NCBI RefSeq assembly: GCF_040802235.1
Contig: NC_133157.1
Coordinates: forward strand, 35,306,501-35,370,500
Origin: Manis javanica
Lineage: Eukaryota > Chordata > Mammalia > Pholidota > Manidae
Length of the DNA stretch: 64,000 nt
Direction: 5' to 3'
Below the pieces are notes generated by a model. That model was not told where the DNA came from and did not search any database. It saw nothing but the letters and a program-made list of their open reading frames with translations. Position numbers and translations under genes: made by a program. Every line of letters begins with the position of its first letter. Position 1 is the stretch's first letter. Shown here one piece after another: positions 12,070 through 23,026 of this stretch.

Positions 12070-14250
12070 GGAGTATAGGAACAAAGGAAAAACTGAAGGA
12101 ACAAAACAGCAGCAGAATTACAGAACCCAAAAATGGACTAACAGGTACCAAAGGGAAAGGAACTGGGGAGGATGGGTGGGCAGGGAGGGATAAGGGGGGG
12201 GAAGAAGAAGGGGGGTATTAAGATTAGCATGCATGGGGGGGAGGGAGAAAGGGGAGGGTGGGCTGCACAACACAGAGAGGACAAGTATTGACTCTACCAC
12301 ATTTTGCTAAGCTGATGGACAGTAACCGTAATGTGGTTGTTAGGGGGGACCTGATATAGGGGAGAGCATAGTAAACATAGTATTCTTCAGGTAAGTGTAG
12401 ATTAAAAATTAAAAAAAAAAAAAGAAAGAAAGAAAGAAAAGGGGGATTACTCCTTAACAGGATAAAACTATTGGTAAATCAAAGATCAATGCATGCTTTA
12501 AATATCCTTAATGTTGATCACTTAAAGGGTGTCAGATGATCAGCTATGGAGGTACTCTTTTCTGATAATATTCCTTTCTCTTAATTAAAAAAAAAAAAAG
12601 AAAGCAGTTACTGTGTGCTGACCTCCAATGAGTTCTGCACAGTGGGCATGTCAAAGTGTGGGCAAAGGGTCTGTTTGTTTCTACGCAGAAGATCAAGGCC
12701 TAGCTTGGATACCCAGAAAATGAACTAAGATACGATATGAGGAGGAGCTTCCGGCATCAGCACTCCCTGGAGGACTCGTGCCAGGGGATGATCATCAAAA
12801 AGCCTCCACAGGGATCCGGTCGATGCTGCGGTTGTGGCTGCATCCAGCCCACCGTCTCCTGGACTTGCCATAAGAAGGAGGAGGGAGATGTCTAGGCTGG
12901 CATGTGCATACAGTGAGACAACGAATTTGACTGGATCTGTACTGTTGGAACTCAACCAGGAGTTGGGAGGGGTGCAAGTTGTAGCACCCCAAAATCTCAT
13001 GACTATAGACTATCTATGGTTAAAAGAACATATAGGATGTGAACAGATCCCAGAAATGGGCTGCTTTAATTTGTCTGATGGTTCAAGTACAGTTGGACAA
13101 TATCCATCATATCATAGATAAATTTTCACAAATGCCTAGGGTGCCTAAATGGTTTTCTTGGCTTCACTGGAGATGGCTGGTAATTATAGATTTGCTTTGT
13201 TTATGTCACCGTATTCCTATTATGTTAATATGTGTGTGCAAATTAGTTAGTAGTTTAAAACCTATACATACTTAAGGTACTATACAAGAAGATATGTCAA
13301 AGAAATAATCAATCCTCCCAAGTTTCCTTCATATGCTACATCTATAGCTTTTCTTCTTCCTTCCTAATTACAAACCTTAAATAGAATTCGTGCCTCATAT
13401 CGAATTTACCGAGTATCATAATTCCTCCAGGTGGTAAAGATACCTCGAGACAAGTGCTGGGCATAGAAGCCACAGGGCATAAATCTGCAAAGAAGTAAAA
13501 AGCTAACCTTTGCAAACAATATGGCTTCTCTCTCACTTACCAACTTTACATTTCCCTGTATGGCCCCGGAAGATGACTGGTTAGCCAGAGACGGGTAAGA
13601 TTCCTCAAGGGAGGAACAACCTAAGACAGGCACAGTCGCAGGGGGGCCATCAGGTGAGAATTTGGGGATCAACAGAGGTGAGGCTCAGAACCTCACCCCC
13701 CCTGCTTTGAGAGAAATCTTCTGCATCCGTGGATGTCTTGCTGCCCTTGTCTAGCCTGGATTAATACTTAGTCCATAGGCACACACCTGATCATCTGATC
13801 ATCTACATTTGCCTTCTTACAGCACTAAACTATGTTTTCTACCTTTATCTTGCATCTACCTACCACTTCAGCATTTTATTAAAAATAAAAAAAATAATAA
13901 TAATAGGAGAAATGTGGGATCAACATATAAATCAAGTACAAAAATCAAATGAATATTCATATTTCACCTGATGGTTTATAGGTCATATTGCATGATCAAA
14001 ACCGAAAGTTTCTGTGATGAATGCCCTTGTACTGTTCACCATGTAAGAATTTATTCACTCTGTAAGAATTCGTTCACCATGTAAGAACTTGTTCGTTATC
14101 TTCAGAAGATTGGAGACTGATGAGAATTAGGCTTGAGATGGATTAATGATTGTACATTGAGCATTGACCCCCCATACTGAATTTTATTGTTGTTAACAAC
14201 CATTTGATCAATAAATATGAGAGATGCCCTCTCAAAAAAAAAAAAAAAAA
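10789..14250 (+). repeat. L1 3'-end tandem unit 3 (3,462 bp, hybrid type)
   Basis: Same length and structure as unit 2, and nearly identical to it. Both share the private loss of G in GTTATGCTTC (about 10637 and 14099), so one is a duplicate of the other. Private changes include AATGCATGC instead of AACGCATGC at about 12490 and an A-rich change near 13890. Confidence 0.95.
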
Positions 14251-15531
14251 TTCATATGGAAACACCAAAGACCCCGAATAGCCAAAGCAATCCTGAAAAA
14301 GAAGAATAAAGTAGGGGGGATCTCACTCCCCAACTTCAAGCTCTACTACAAAGCCATAGTAATCAAGACAATTTGGTACTGGCACAAGAACAGAGCCACA
14401 GACCAGTGGAACAGATTAGAGACCCCAGAAATTAACCCAAACATATATGGTCAATTAATATTTGATAAAGGAGCCATGGACATACAATGGCAAAATGACA
14501 GTCTCTTCAACAGATGGTGCTGGCAAAACTGGACAGCTACATGTAGGAGAATGAAACTGGACCATTGTCTAACCCCATATACAAAGGTAAACTCAAAATG
14601 GATCAAAGACCTGAATGTAAGTCACGAAACCATTAAACTCTTGGAAAAAAACATAGGCAAAAACCTCTTAGATATAAACATGAGTGATCTCTTCTTGAAC
14701 ATATCTCCCCGGGCAAGGAAAACAACAGCAAAAATGTGCAAGTGGGACTACATTAAGCTGAAAAGCTTCTGTACAGCGAAAGACACCATCAATAGAACAA
14801 AAAGGAACCCTACAGTATGGGAGAATATATTTGAAAATGACAGATCTGATAAAGGCTTGACGTCCAGAATATATAAAGAGCTCACACGCCTCAACAAACA
14901 AAAAACAAATAACCCAATTAAAAAATGGGCAGAGGAACTGAACAGACAGTTCTCCAAAAAAGAAATACAGATGGCCAAGAGACACATGAAAAGATGCTCC
15001 ACATTGCTAATTATCAGAGAAATGCAAATTAAAACTACAATGAGGTATCACCTCACACCAGTAAGGATAGCTGCCATCCAAAAGACAAACAACAACAAAT
15101 GTTGGCGAGGCTGTGGAGAAAGGGGAACCCTCCTACACTGCTGGTGGGAATGTAAATTAGTTCAACCATTGTGGAAAGCAGTATGGAGGTGCATCAAAAT
15201 GCTCAAAACAGACCTACCATTTGACCCAGGAATTCCACTCGTAGGAATTTACCCTAAGAATGCAGCAATCAAGTTTGAGAAAGACAGATGCACTCCTATG
15301 TTTATCGCAGCACTATTTACAATAGCCAAGAATTGGAAGCAACCTAAATGTCCATCTGTAGATGAATGGATAAAGAAGATGTGGTACATATACACAATGG
15401 AATACTACTCAGCCATAAGAAGTAGAAAAATCCAACCATTTGCAGCAACATGGATGGAGCTGGAGAGTATTATGCTCAGTGAAATAAGCCAAGCGGAGAA
15501 AGAGAAATACCAAATGATTTCACTCATCTGA
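14224..15531 (+). pseudogene. Truncated L1 ORF2 with lysine leader, unit 4
   Basis: Third example of the in-frame A-tract fusion (A run 14234-14250). Same domain content and same interpretation as the other two. Confidence 0.85.
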
Positions 15532-17715
15532 GGAGTATAGGAACAAAGGAAAAACTGAAGGAACAAAACAGCAGCAGAATTACAGAACCCAAAAATGGAC
15601 TAACAGGTACCAAAGGGAAAGGAACTGGGGAGGATGGGTGGGCAGGGAGGGATAAGGGGGGGGAAGAAGAAGGGGGGTATTAAGATTAGCATGCATGGGG
15701 GGGAGGGAGAAAGGGGAGGGTGGGCTGCACAACACAGAGAGGACAAGTATTGACTCTACCACATTTTGCTAAGCTGATGGACAGTAACCGTAATGTGGTT
15801 GTTAGGGGGGACCTGATATAGGGGAGAGCATAGTAAACATAGTATTCTTCAGGTAAGTGTAGATTAAAAATTAAAAAAAAAAAAAGAAAGAAAGAAAGAA
15901 AAGGGGGATTACTCCTTAACAGGATAAAACTATTGGTAAATCAAAGATCAACGCATGCTTTAAATATCCTTAATGTTGATCACTTAAAGGGTGTCAGATG
16001 ATCAGCTATGGAGGTACTCTTTTCTGATAATATTCCTTTCTCTTAATTAAAAAAAAAAAAAGAAAGCAGTTACTGTGTGCTGACCTCCAATGAGTTCTGC
16101 ACAGTGGGCATGTCAAAGTGTGGGCAAAGGGTCTGTTTGTTTCTACGCAGAAGATCAAGGCCTAGCTTGGATACCCAGAAAATGAACTAAGATACGATAT
16201 GAGGAGGAGCTTCCGGCATCAGCACTCCCTGGAGGACTCGTGCCAGGGGATGATCATCAAAAAGCCTCCACAGGGATCCGGTCGATGCTGCGGTTGTGGC
16301 TGCATCCAGCCCACCGTCTCCTGGACTTGCCATAAGAAGGAGGAGGGAGATGTCTAGGCTGGCATGTGCATACAGTGAGACAACGAATTTGACTGGATCT
16401 GTACTGTTGGAACTCAACCAGGAGTTGGGAGGGGTGCAAGTTGTAGCACCCCAAAATCTCATGACTATAGACTATCTATGGTTAAAAGAACATATAGGAT
16501 GTGAACAGATCCCAGAAATGGGCTGCTTTAATTTGTCTGATGGTTCAAGTACAGTTGGACAATATCCATCATATCATAGATAAATTTTCACAAATGCCTA
16601 GGGTGCCTAAATGGTTTTCTTGGCTTCACTGGAGATGGCTGGTAATTATAGATTTGCTTTGTTTATGTCACCGTATTCCTATTATGTTAATATGTGTGTG
16701 CAAATTAGTTAGTAGTTTAAAACCTATACATACTTAAGGTACTATACAAGAAGATATGTCAAAGAAATAATCAATCCTCCCAAGTTTCCTTCATATGCTA
16801 CATCTATAGCTTTTCTTCTTCCTTCCTAATTACAAACCTTAAATAGAATTCGTTCCTCATATCGAATTTACCGAGTATCATAATTCCTCCAGGTGGTAAA
16901 GATACCTCGAGACAAGTGCTGGGCATAGAAGCCACAGGGCATAAATCTGCAAAGAAGTAAAAAGCTAACCTTTGCAAACAATATGGCTTCTCTCTCACTT
17001 ACCAACTTTACATTTCCCTGTATGGCCCCGGAAGATGACTGGTTAGCCAGAGACGGGTAAGATTCCTCAAGGGAGGAACAACCTAAGACAGGCACAGTCG
17101 CAGGGGGGCCATCAGGTGAGAATTTGGGGATCAACAGAGGTGAGGCTCAGAACCTCACCCCCCCTGCTTTGAGAGAAATCTTCTGCATCCGTGGATGTCT
17201 TGCTGCCCTTGTCTAGCCTGGATTAATACTTAGTCCATAGGCACACACCTGATCATCTGATCATCTATATTTGCCTTCTTACAGCACTAAACTATGTTTT
17301 CTACCTTTATCTTGCATCTACCTACCACTTCAGCATTTTATTAAAAATAAAAATAATAATAATAATAGGAGAAATGTGGGATCAACATATAAATCAAGTA
17401 CAAAAATCAAATGAATATTCATATTTGACCTGATGGTTTATAGGTCATATTGCATGATCAAAACCGAAAGTTTCTGTGATGAATGCCCTTGTACTGTTCA
17501 CCATGTAAGAATTTATTCACTCTGTAAGAATTCGTTCACCATGTAAGAACTTGTTTGTTATGCTTCAGAAGATTGGAGACTGACGAGAATTAGGCTTGAG
17601 ATGGATTAATGATTGTACATTGAGCATTGACCCCCCTATACTGAATTTTATTGTTGTTAACAACCATTTGATCAATAAATATGAGAGATGCCCTCTCAAA
17701 AAAAAAAAAAAAAAA
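14251..17715 (+). repeat. L1 3'-end tandem unit 4 (3,465 bp, parental B type), end of array
   Basis: Carries the B-type variants of units 2-3 in its left part. At its right end it keeps the family's ancestral states, as in the inverted copy at 61637-64000: TTTGACC at 17427, GACGAG and CCCCCCTATAC. Copies 1-3 differ at all three. It ends in an 18-nt A tract at 17698-17715, then unique sequence. This is the terminal copy and probably a parental one. Confidence 0.95.
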
Positions 17716-18410
17716 GAATGCAAAGCTGAGACTTGATATGATCCAGTTTGCCTTTCAGATATACTACTCTGGAAGTACTTGTGATGCTTTAGGTAAGGAA
17801 GAACGAGGAAGATGAATTGGGAGACTTTATGCAGCAATCGAGGTGAGAGATAAACTCTGAAGCAGGGCAGTCAATGGCAGTGATAATGGAGGAAACTGAA
17901 AACAAGATACAATAAACATGCAGGATTCACCTGACTTGGTGACTTATTAGACATCAGACCAGAGGAAGAGTGTAGGATGGTTCCCATCATTCTGCCTTGG
18001 GTGACTGGTCTGATGGTAGTGGCATCTTGGGGTGAAATTTTGGGGGAAAATGATTAATACAGGTTGGGGAGTTGAGTGTGAGTTACCTGAGATTCAACTA
18101 AGTGAAGGGTTTCAGAGTCAGTTTAATAAATGGATCTGGATTTCAGAAAAGAGATCTAAGATACAGTGGAGAATCTTTTTTCTTTTGGTGAGTGAAGTCA
18201 TGAGTTTGGATAAAGTTGCTCAGGAAAAGTATACAGAGAAAGATGAGCAGAGAACCTGGTACTAAGCTTTGGGAAGCAATATTTAAGTTGTACAGAGAAG
18301 ACAGAGTTATATGGTTAAAAGCTGTGGTCACACTGAGATGAAGATAGAGTTTAGCAGCAAAGTGGAATGGAGATGAAAAAGGAGGGGTGGTGGTGATGTC
18401 AGGGCTCTTG
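17716..18410 (-). repeat. L2 LINE fragment, antisense
   Basis: Diverged purine-rich sequence with the layout of the reverse strand of the mammalian L2 3' region (AGGTGAGAGATA..., CTTGGTGACTTATTAG..., TTGGGGAGTTGAGTG...). There is no open frame of interest. Assigned from remembered consensus, and the boundaries are approximate. Confidence 0.5.
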
Positions 18411-18419
18411 TTCGTGGAG

Positions 18420-18982
18420 CTGAAGAATGAACTTTGCAAATGCTCAAGGTAGGAGAGCAAGGCAGAGGCTTTTATTTAGAGAGAAGGCAAGAGGACAGAG
18501 CTCCTGGCTCAAGCCAGGAAAAGACAAGAGAGCCCTGGGGTGGTGCGTTGTGTACGGGTTTTATAGGCAGTTGAGAAACAAAGGGCTAGGATGTATACCT
18601 GCTAAGTGGTCCCAAAATGTTTATCTTTGAAGAAATTAAGTTTCTAATTAGTCTTCCTGGTTATTTATAAGAATTTTACTGCTCTGATTTCCTCCCAGGA
18701 TAGCAGTTTCCTGGTCTGGGAGCATATCACTCAAGGCTGCCTGCTTTGCTCCCAAGGTGGGCTGAGTTATTGTCTGTTTGTTAAGAAACTTACTTTTTAG
18801 TCTTAAGATGCAATCTTATTTTCAAGATGGAATCCTTCCTGTTTTTCCTATGCTGTTTTGGGCTTGCTTGCTGCATTGCCCAAGTTGTAAATCATTTGTT
18901 TAGGTCTGGAGGAAGAAAAACAGCACCTGGGTAAAGTTAGAAAAATAAGCTAGGTCCCCCCAGCAGGCCAAAGCAAATCCCA
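18420..18982 (-). mobile_element. Solitary ERV LTR, antisense (class I-like)
   Basis: Read on the minus strand it has LTR order: a possible TGTGGG start near 18982, a U3-like stretch, a TATAAAA box (plus-strand TTTTATAGGC near 18559), then an AATAAA signal (plus-strand TTTATTT near 18469) and a terminal CA near 18420. No internal genes or clear target duplication were found. The family is not identified. Confidence 0.55.
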
Positions 18983-19649
18983 CAATGGATTATCTTGTTT
19001 GTTTTTTTCCAGAGGCCCTCACCCTACTCTGTCTAAGCCCATGGTCCTTGTCTCAGTGGGAGGGAAATCTTGGTCTAGTTTGAAGGGAATCTGTGGGCCA
19101 GTGATACTGCTTGGACTATGCTATTGTCACTGGGTGCCCCAACAGACCATACAAGTCTCTCCCTTTCAAAATATCCAGTTTATTACTCCATAAACTTCTT
19201 AGAAACAATTTCCCAAGTACATGCAATTTTTTTTCAATTTTATGTAATGAAAACAAATGTTCACCAATTATGGTTTATGTCCCCTTGAGAAAAGATTTTT
19301 AAAAATCCCCTGCAGTCTCCCCCTCCCAGTTCTGAGCCTGAAAGGTGTCAGTTCTTGGGTCAAAGGTATCAAAGAGGGGTTAGAAAGGCAAAATGAGCTG
19401 TTCTATCAAGGCAGGAACTACCTCCTTTTGTTTTTGGTTAAGAAACTCTCCTTCAGCTTCTTACAACCAACTTTTTACAGCTGCGCTCTCCTTCTGCTAC
19501 CCAGGGCCAGCAAATACTTCAGGTAAAACTGAGAAGGGCTCCTGGGTGGGAATATGTTTGTGTGGGGTGTCAGCAAGGTCTATGGCTGCTCTGGGTATGT
19601 GAAACAGGGCCCCAGGTAAGATTCTCAGGTCCTATTTTCTTTTCCCTTT
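18983..19649. other. Unassigned flank upstream of the provirus
   Basis: About 670 bases of low-complexity, T/C-rich sequence. No gene, RNA or named repeat was recognised. It ends in the CCTTT that forms the provirus target duplication (19645-19649). Confidence 0.5.
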
Positions 19650-19906
19650 TGAAGGGTCCCTACCCGTAAGATGGCAAACTTCCTGCTTCTCTTCTGGGTC
19701 TTCGGTTCCCACCGGCACCACCTGAAGCCCAATCACCCCTCACCCCCCTCCCAATCCCAGGACCTAGCCAATAGCCACCAGCCCCATAGAAGTGACACCT
19801 CAATCAGCTCATGCCCCTTCCTATATAACCCATATAACCCAGCACCTTTCCCTAATAAAGCAGAATTCTCCGGTGAATTGCTGCTGTGTGTCGCTCCTTC
19901 CTTTCA
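19650..19906 (+). repeat. 5' LTR of the provirus (257 bp)
   Basis: Short LTR with TG (19650-19651) and CA (19905-19906) ends. TATATAA is at 19822-19828, followed by a second ATATAA copy created by a 9-bp duplication absent from the 3' LTR. AATAAA is at 19854-19859, close behind the TATA box. U3 therefore drives transcription rightwards in family terms. Current activity is unknown. Confidence 0.93.
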
Positions 19907-19907
19907 T

Positions 19908-19925
19908 TGGTGCCAAAACCCGGGA
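19908..19925 (+). other. Primer binding site, tRNA-Phe type
   Basis: TGGTGCCAAAACCCGGGA starts two bases after the LTR. It equals the complement of the tRNA-Phe 3' end apart from one G-to-A change at the eighth base. It primes minus-strand DNA synthesis. Confidence 0.88.
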
Positions 19926-20036
19926 GATGGGACACCCCACTGGGCCCTGTCTTCCCCCCGACACCAGCAGCAGCTTGCCCTCGTCCTCTTTTTCTGGCGC
20001 TGGCTCATCACACTCACCACTCCTCTCGGGCCCTTG

Positions 20037-20408
20037 GGTAAGTTTTCCCCCGGAGTGGGCCACTCTTCCCCGAGCTATCGCAGTGCCATTGACTGTGATC
20101 GTCTGGCAAGGCCCTGACACTCGGGGACAAGGAGGGAACTCTCCCCACCTCAGGACTTCACAGCTGTGGTGGACCCTCAGGCCCCTCCTCCAACAGTCAT
20201 AAACGCACTCACCGCTCCTTTCATTAGTGCTGAAACTTTTTAGGCAAAATTTCCCCAGGGTGGGCCACTCTCCCCGAGCTATCACAGCGCCATTGACCGT
20301 GATCATCCGGCAAGGCCCTGATGCTCGGAGACGAGGAGGGAACTCTCCCTGCCTCAGGCCTTCATGGCTGCGGTGGACCCTCAGACCCCTCCTCCAACAG
20401 CCATAAAC
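20037..20408 (+). repeat. Leader direct repeats (period 204 bp) with splice-donor-like start
   Basis: Two ~168-bp copies, 20037-20204 and 20241-20408, lie in the untranslated leader. Both contain CCCCGAGCTATC, ATTGAC[C/T]GTGATC and GGCAAGGCCCTGA. The first copy begins at GGGTAAGT (20036-20043), a strong 5' splice-donor match that could make spliced env RNA. The second copy has lost it. The linker 20205-20240 contains TCATTAGTGCTGAAAC, which resembles the LTR end plus primer site. The repeats lie where packaging signals sit in gammaretroviruses; that role is inference. Confidence 0.8.
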
Positions 20409-20696
20409 GAGGTGACTCCTTTGTAGATGAGAACACTCCCTTTCCCTCTCTCTCATCCTCCTTCCGTTCCTTCCGCCGAAAATTCCTAGCACTAGGTTCC
20501 TCGTAACTCTGGCACTCTGCCTTCTTAGAGAAGTCTGGGTGACGACCCACACTTCCTAAGAAATTCCAACTCCTATACGAGTTTCTGCAGACCACCAAGG
20601 ATCATCGGGGATGCCCTTTGTCTCCTTGCGGTCTGCTCCCAGTCCGAGGATCTCCTTTCATCTTCCCCTGTTTGTCTCCTTCTCTGTCCTTTAGCC

Positions 20697-22399
20697 ATGG
20701 GAGTCTCCTCATCCCTCCCTAAAGATTCACCTCTTGAATGCCTGCTCAAGTATCTAGCCACCCTCTCCCTGATGCCTGATATAAAACCAAAACTTCTCCA
20801 TAAATACTGCTCCCAAGATTGGCCGACATACCCCCTAGACAATCACAACCAATGGCCCGCAGGGGGAACTCTTGATCCTAACATCACTCGCGATCTTTTT
20901 AACTACTGCCAGAACCTGAAAAAATGGAAGGAGATTCCCTATACCGAGCCTTTTCGCCTCCTAGCCCAAAATCCCGGCCTCTGCACCACCTGTTCCCCAC
21001 CCCAAGTTCTCCTAGCCTGCAGGCCGCCTCCCTCCCTTCCACACACTCCCAGTCCCTCTTCGATTACCTTTGACCTGGCCAAAGAACCTCTGCCATACAG
21101 GCTTCCCCCTTTGGCCCCTCCCCCTCCTACAACCCCTCCACCCTCTTCCGCCATCACCGCTGCCTCCACCTCCTCCCTCGCAGAAGCCTCCCATCCACTC
21201 CCTTCCCCCTCCTCTCCTGCAACAGCCCCCCCCTTCCTCCACCACCATCTCCTCACCCACCTCACCCCTTCCACCTTCGTCCCCTTCACCTCCCCCCCGG
21301 GGATTGAGCCTGAGCCTTTCAGCCCCCCTTTAACTAGGTCCCAGGGGCCTCCTCCGTCTTTGCCCTCATCACCTGTTTCTCCCCCACTGACTGAGCCAGA
21401 ACCCTTCAGTCCCCCTCAGACTCGATCCTGGGGGCCTCCCCAAATTATTGCCCCCCTCCGAGAGGTGGTGGGACCCAAAGGCATCGTGCAAGTTCACATA
21501 CCTTTCTCCTTAGGGGATTTAGCCCAACTTGAAAAATGCCTTGGTTCCTTTTCCACTGATCCCACGACATATATCAGGGAGTTTCAATGGACCCTCCAGT
21601 CTTACAGCCTCACACATCATGACATTTTCATGCTCCTAGCCAATACCCTCCTTCCTGAAGAGCGTAGACGAGTTTGGGACTTTTCCCAAACACACGTTAC
21701 CAAAACCCACAGGACTGACCCCACCTATCCCACTGGCCCCACTGCTGTCCCCGAACAAGACCCGCACTGGGATTATAACACCACTGTAGGTCTCCGCTCT
21801 CAGGATATTTTTGCCTCCTGCTTAATAGCAGGTCTGAAAAAGGCAGCTCATAAAATAGTCAATTTTCAAAAGCTCCAGGACATAATTCAAAAAAAGAGAG
21901 AAACTCCCTCCGAATTCCTAGATAGACTCACCCAAGCCCTATTACAGTATACCAGCCTAGACCCAGAAACGCCGGACGGAAGACATGTCCTTATGACATA
22001 CTTCCTGGCTCAAAGCTACCCCGACATTAAAGCTAAACTCAAAAAGTTAGAACAGGGCCCCGCTACCCCACAGACTGAGATCCTAACAGTGGCCTTTAAA
22101 ATCTTCCATAACCGGGAGGAGGAGAAAGAACACCATAAACAAAAGGCTGATCAGGCCAACTTCCAAATGTTGGCCCAGCTGATAAAACCACAACCTGGGC
22201 GCCACCCCCAGGAGCTTGTTTCAAGTGTGGAAAAGGACATTGGTTAAGGGCTTGCCCCTCCCCCAGATCTCCTACCACCCCATGCCCCAGATGCCACAAA
22301 AAGGGGCACTGGGGGTCTGATTGCCCAATCACCCGAAGGGGAGACTGGACGAACAACCCCCATCCTAAGCCCACCATAGTGGGACTGGCAGAAGATTGA
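20697..22399 (+). pseudogene. gag: gag polyprotein (MA-CA-NC), frameshifted before the zinc knuckles
   Basis: The start GCCATGG is in strong context, and Gly2 (MGVSSS) fits N-myristoylation of matrix. A proline-rich linker covers about residues 90-255 and holds two tandem EPEPFSPP-type repeats. I see no PPPY, PTAP or YPXL late motif. Capsid begins near residue 260 (FSLGDL). A major-homology-like block (ETPSEFLDRL) lies near 400. The frame is open to 22247, but at about 22200-22211 (a C5 run) coding moves to another frame that carries two CCHC knuckles, 22217-22255 and 22283-22324, and ends at TGA 22397-22399. The first knuckle has three residues between Cys2 and His instead of four. Confidence 0.88.
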
Positions 22400-23026
22400 T
22401 GGGGCCCGGGGGCTTCTTGCCCGACCATTTCCATCACCAAACAGGAGCCCAGGGTTACTTTAATAGTAGATGGTCGCCCCATCTCCTTCCTCCTAGACAC
22501 AGGAGCCACCTTCTCAGTCTTGTGAAAATACCGGGGCCCTACCACACCTGCCATTACTCCTATAGTCGGTGTAGAAGGTAAACAGATTTTCCCATTAAAA
22601 CCCCCCCCTCTTTTATGCACAATCCAGGACAATCCTATACCTTTTTCCCACACCTTCCTGGTTATGCCCCAGTGTCCCATCCCTTTACTAGGATGGGACA
22701 TCCTTTCTCTCCTCCATGTTTCCATAACTATATCGACTCCCACAGCCCCCAGTACCCCCTTTCTGATGGCCCTCATAGCCAATGACCCCCCTCTACCCAA
22801 TGAAAGCTCCAGTTTCACCCTCATACACCCTGTAGATCCCAAGGTCTGGGACATTACAAGTCCCTCCATGGCTCTATGTCCTCCTGCCTCTATTAAATTA
22901 CGGGACCCCTCACAGTATATCTGTCAGGTCCAATACCCCCTAACCACTTTGGCCCTCATAGGCCTCCAACCCATCATTCAGGACCTTTTAAACAAAAATT
23001 ACCTCAGACCCACTCACTCTGTTTAA
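22400..23026 (+). pseudogene. pro: pro (aspartic protease) and start of pol, interrupted
   Basis: It continues in the same frame as the zinc knuckles directly after the gag TGA. That is the gammaretroviral plan of stop-codon read-through; a GC-rich, hairpin-capable stretch follows the stop. The protease active-site triad is visible as LLDTGAT (about 22490-22510), with GVEG downstream. A TGA at 22523-22525, twelve bases past the motif, truncates it. The frame then runs through the LLGWDIL segment into pol and ends at a TAA (23024-23026) just before the RT fingers. Confidence 0.85.

Noticed and set aside
1..17715. Tandem array as a pure assembly artefact
   Set aside because: Units carry distinct private variants and a structured switch of affinity, which a misassembly of one copy would not create. 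It still needs long-read confirmation.
20939..21289. Gly-rich minus-strand frames opposite the gag proline-rich linker
   Set aside because: Complement of CCN codons gives GGN codons, so these are composition shadows.
22200..22215. Programmed -1 frameshift between gag and nucleocapsid
   Set aside because: No X-XXY-YYZ slippery heptamer, and a shift inside Gag before NC has no precedent in this group. An indel in the C5 run is simpler.
22096..22869. 257-codon minus-strand frame opposite gag-pro
   Set aside because: No domain is recognised, and stop-poor C-rich sequence explains it.
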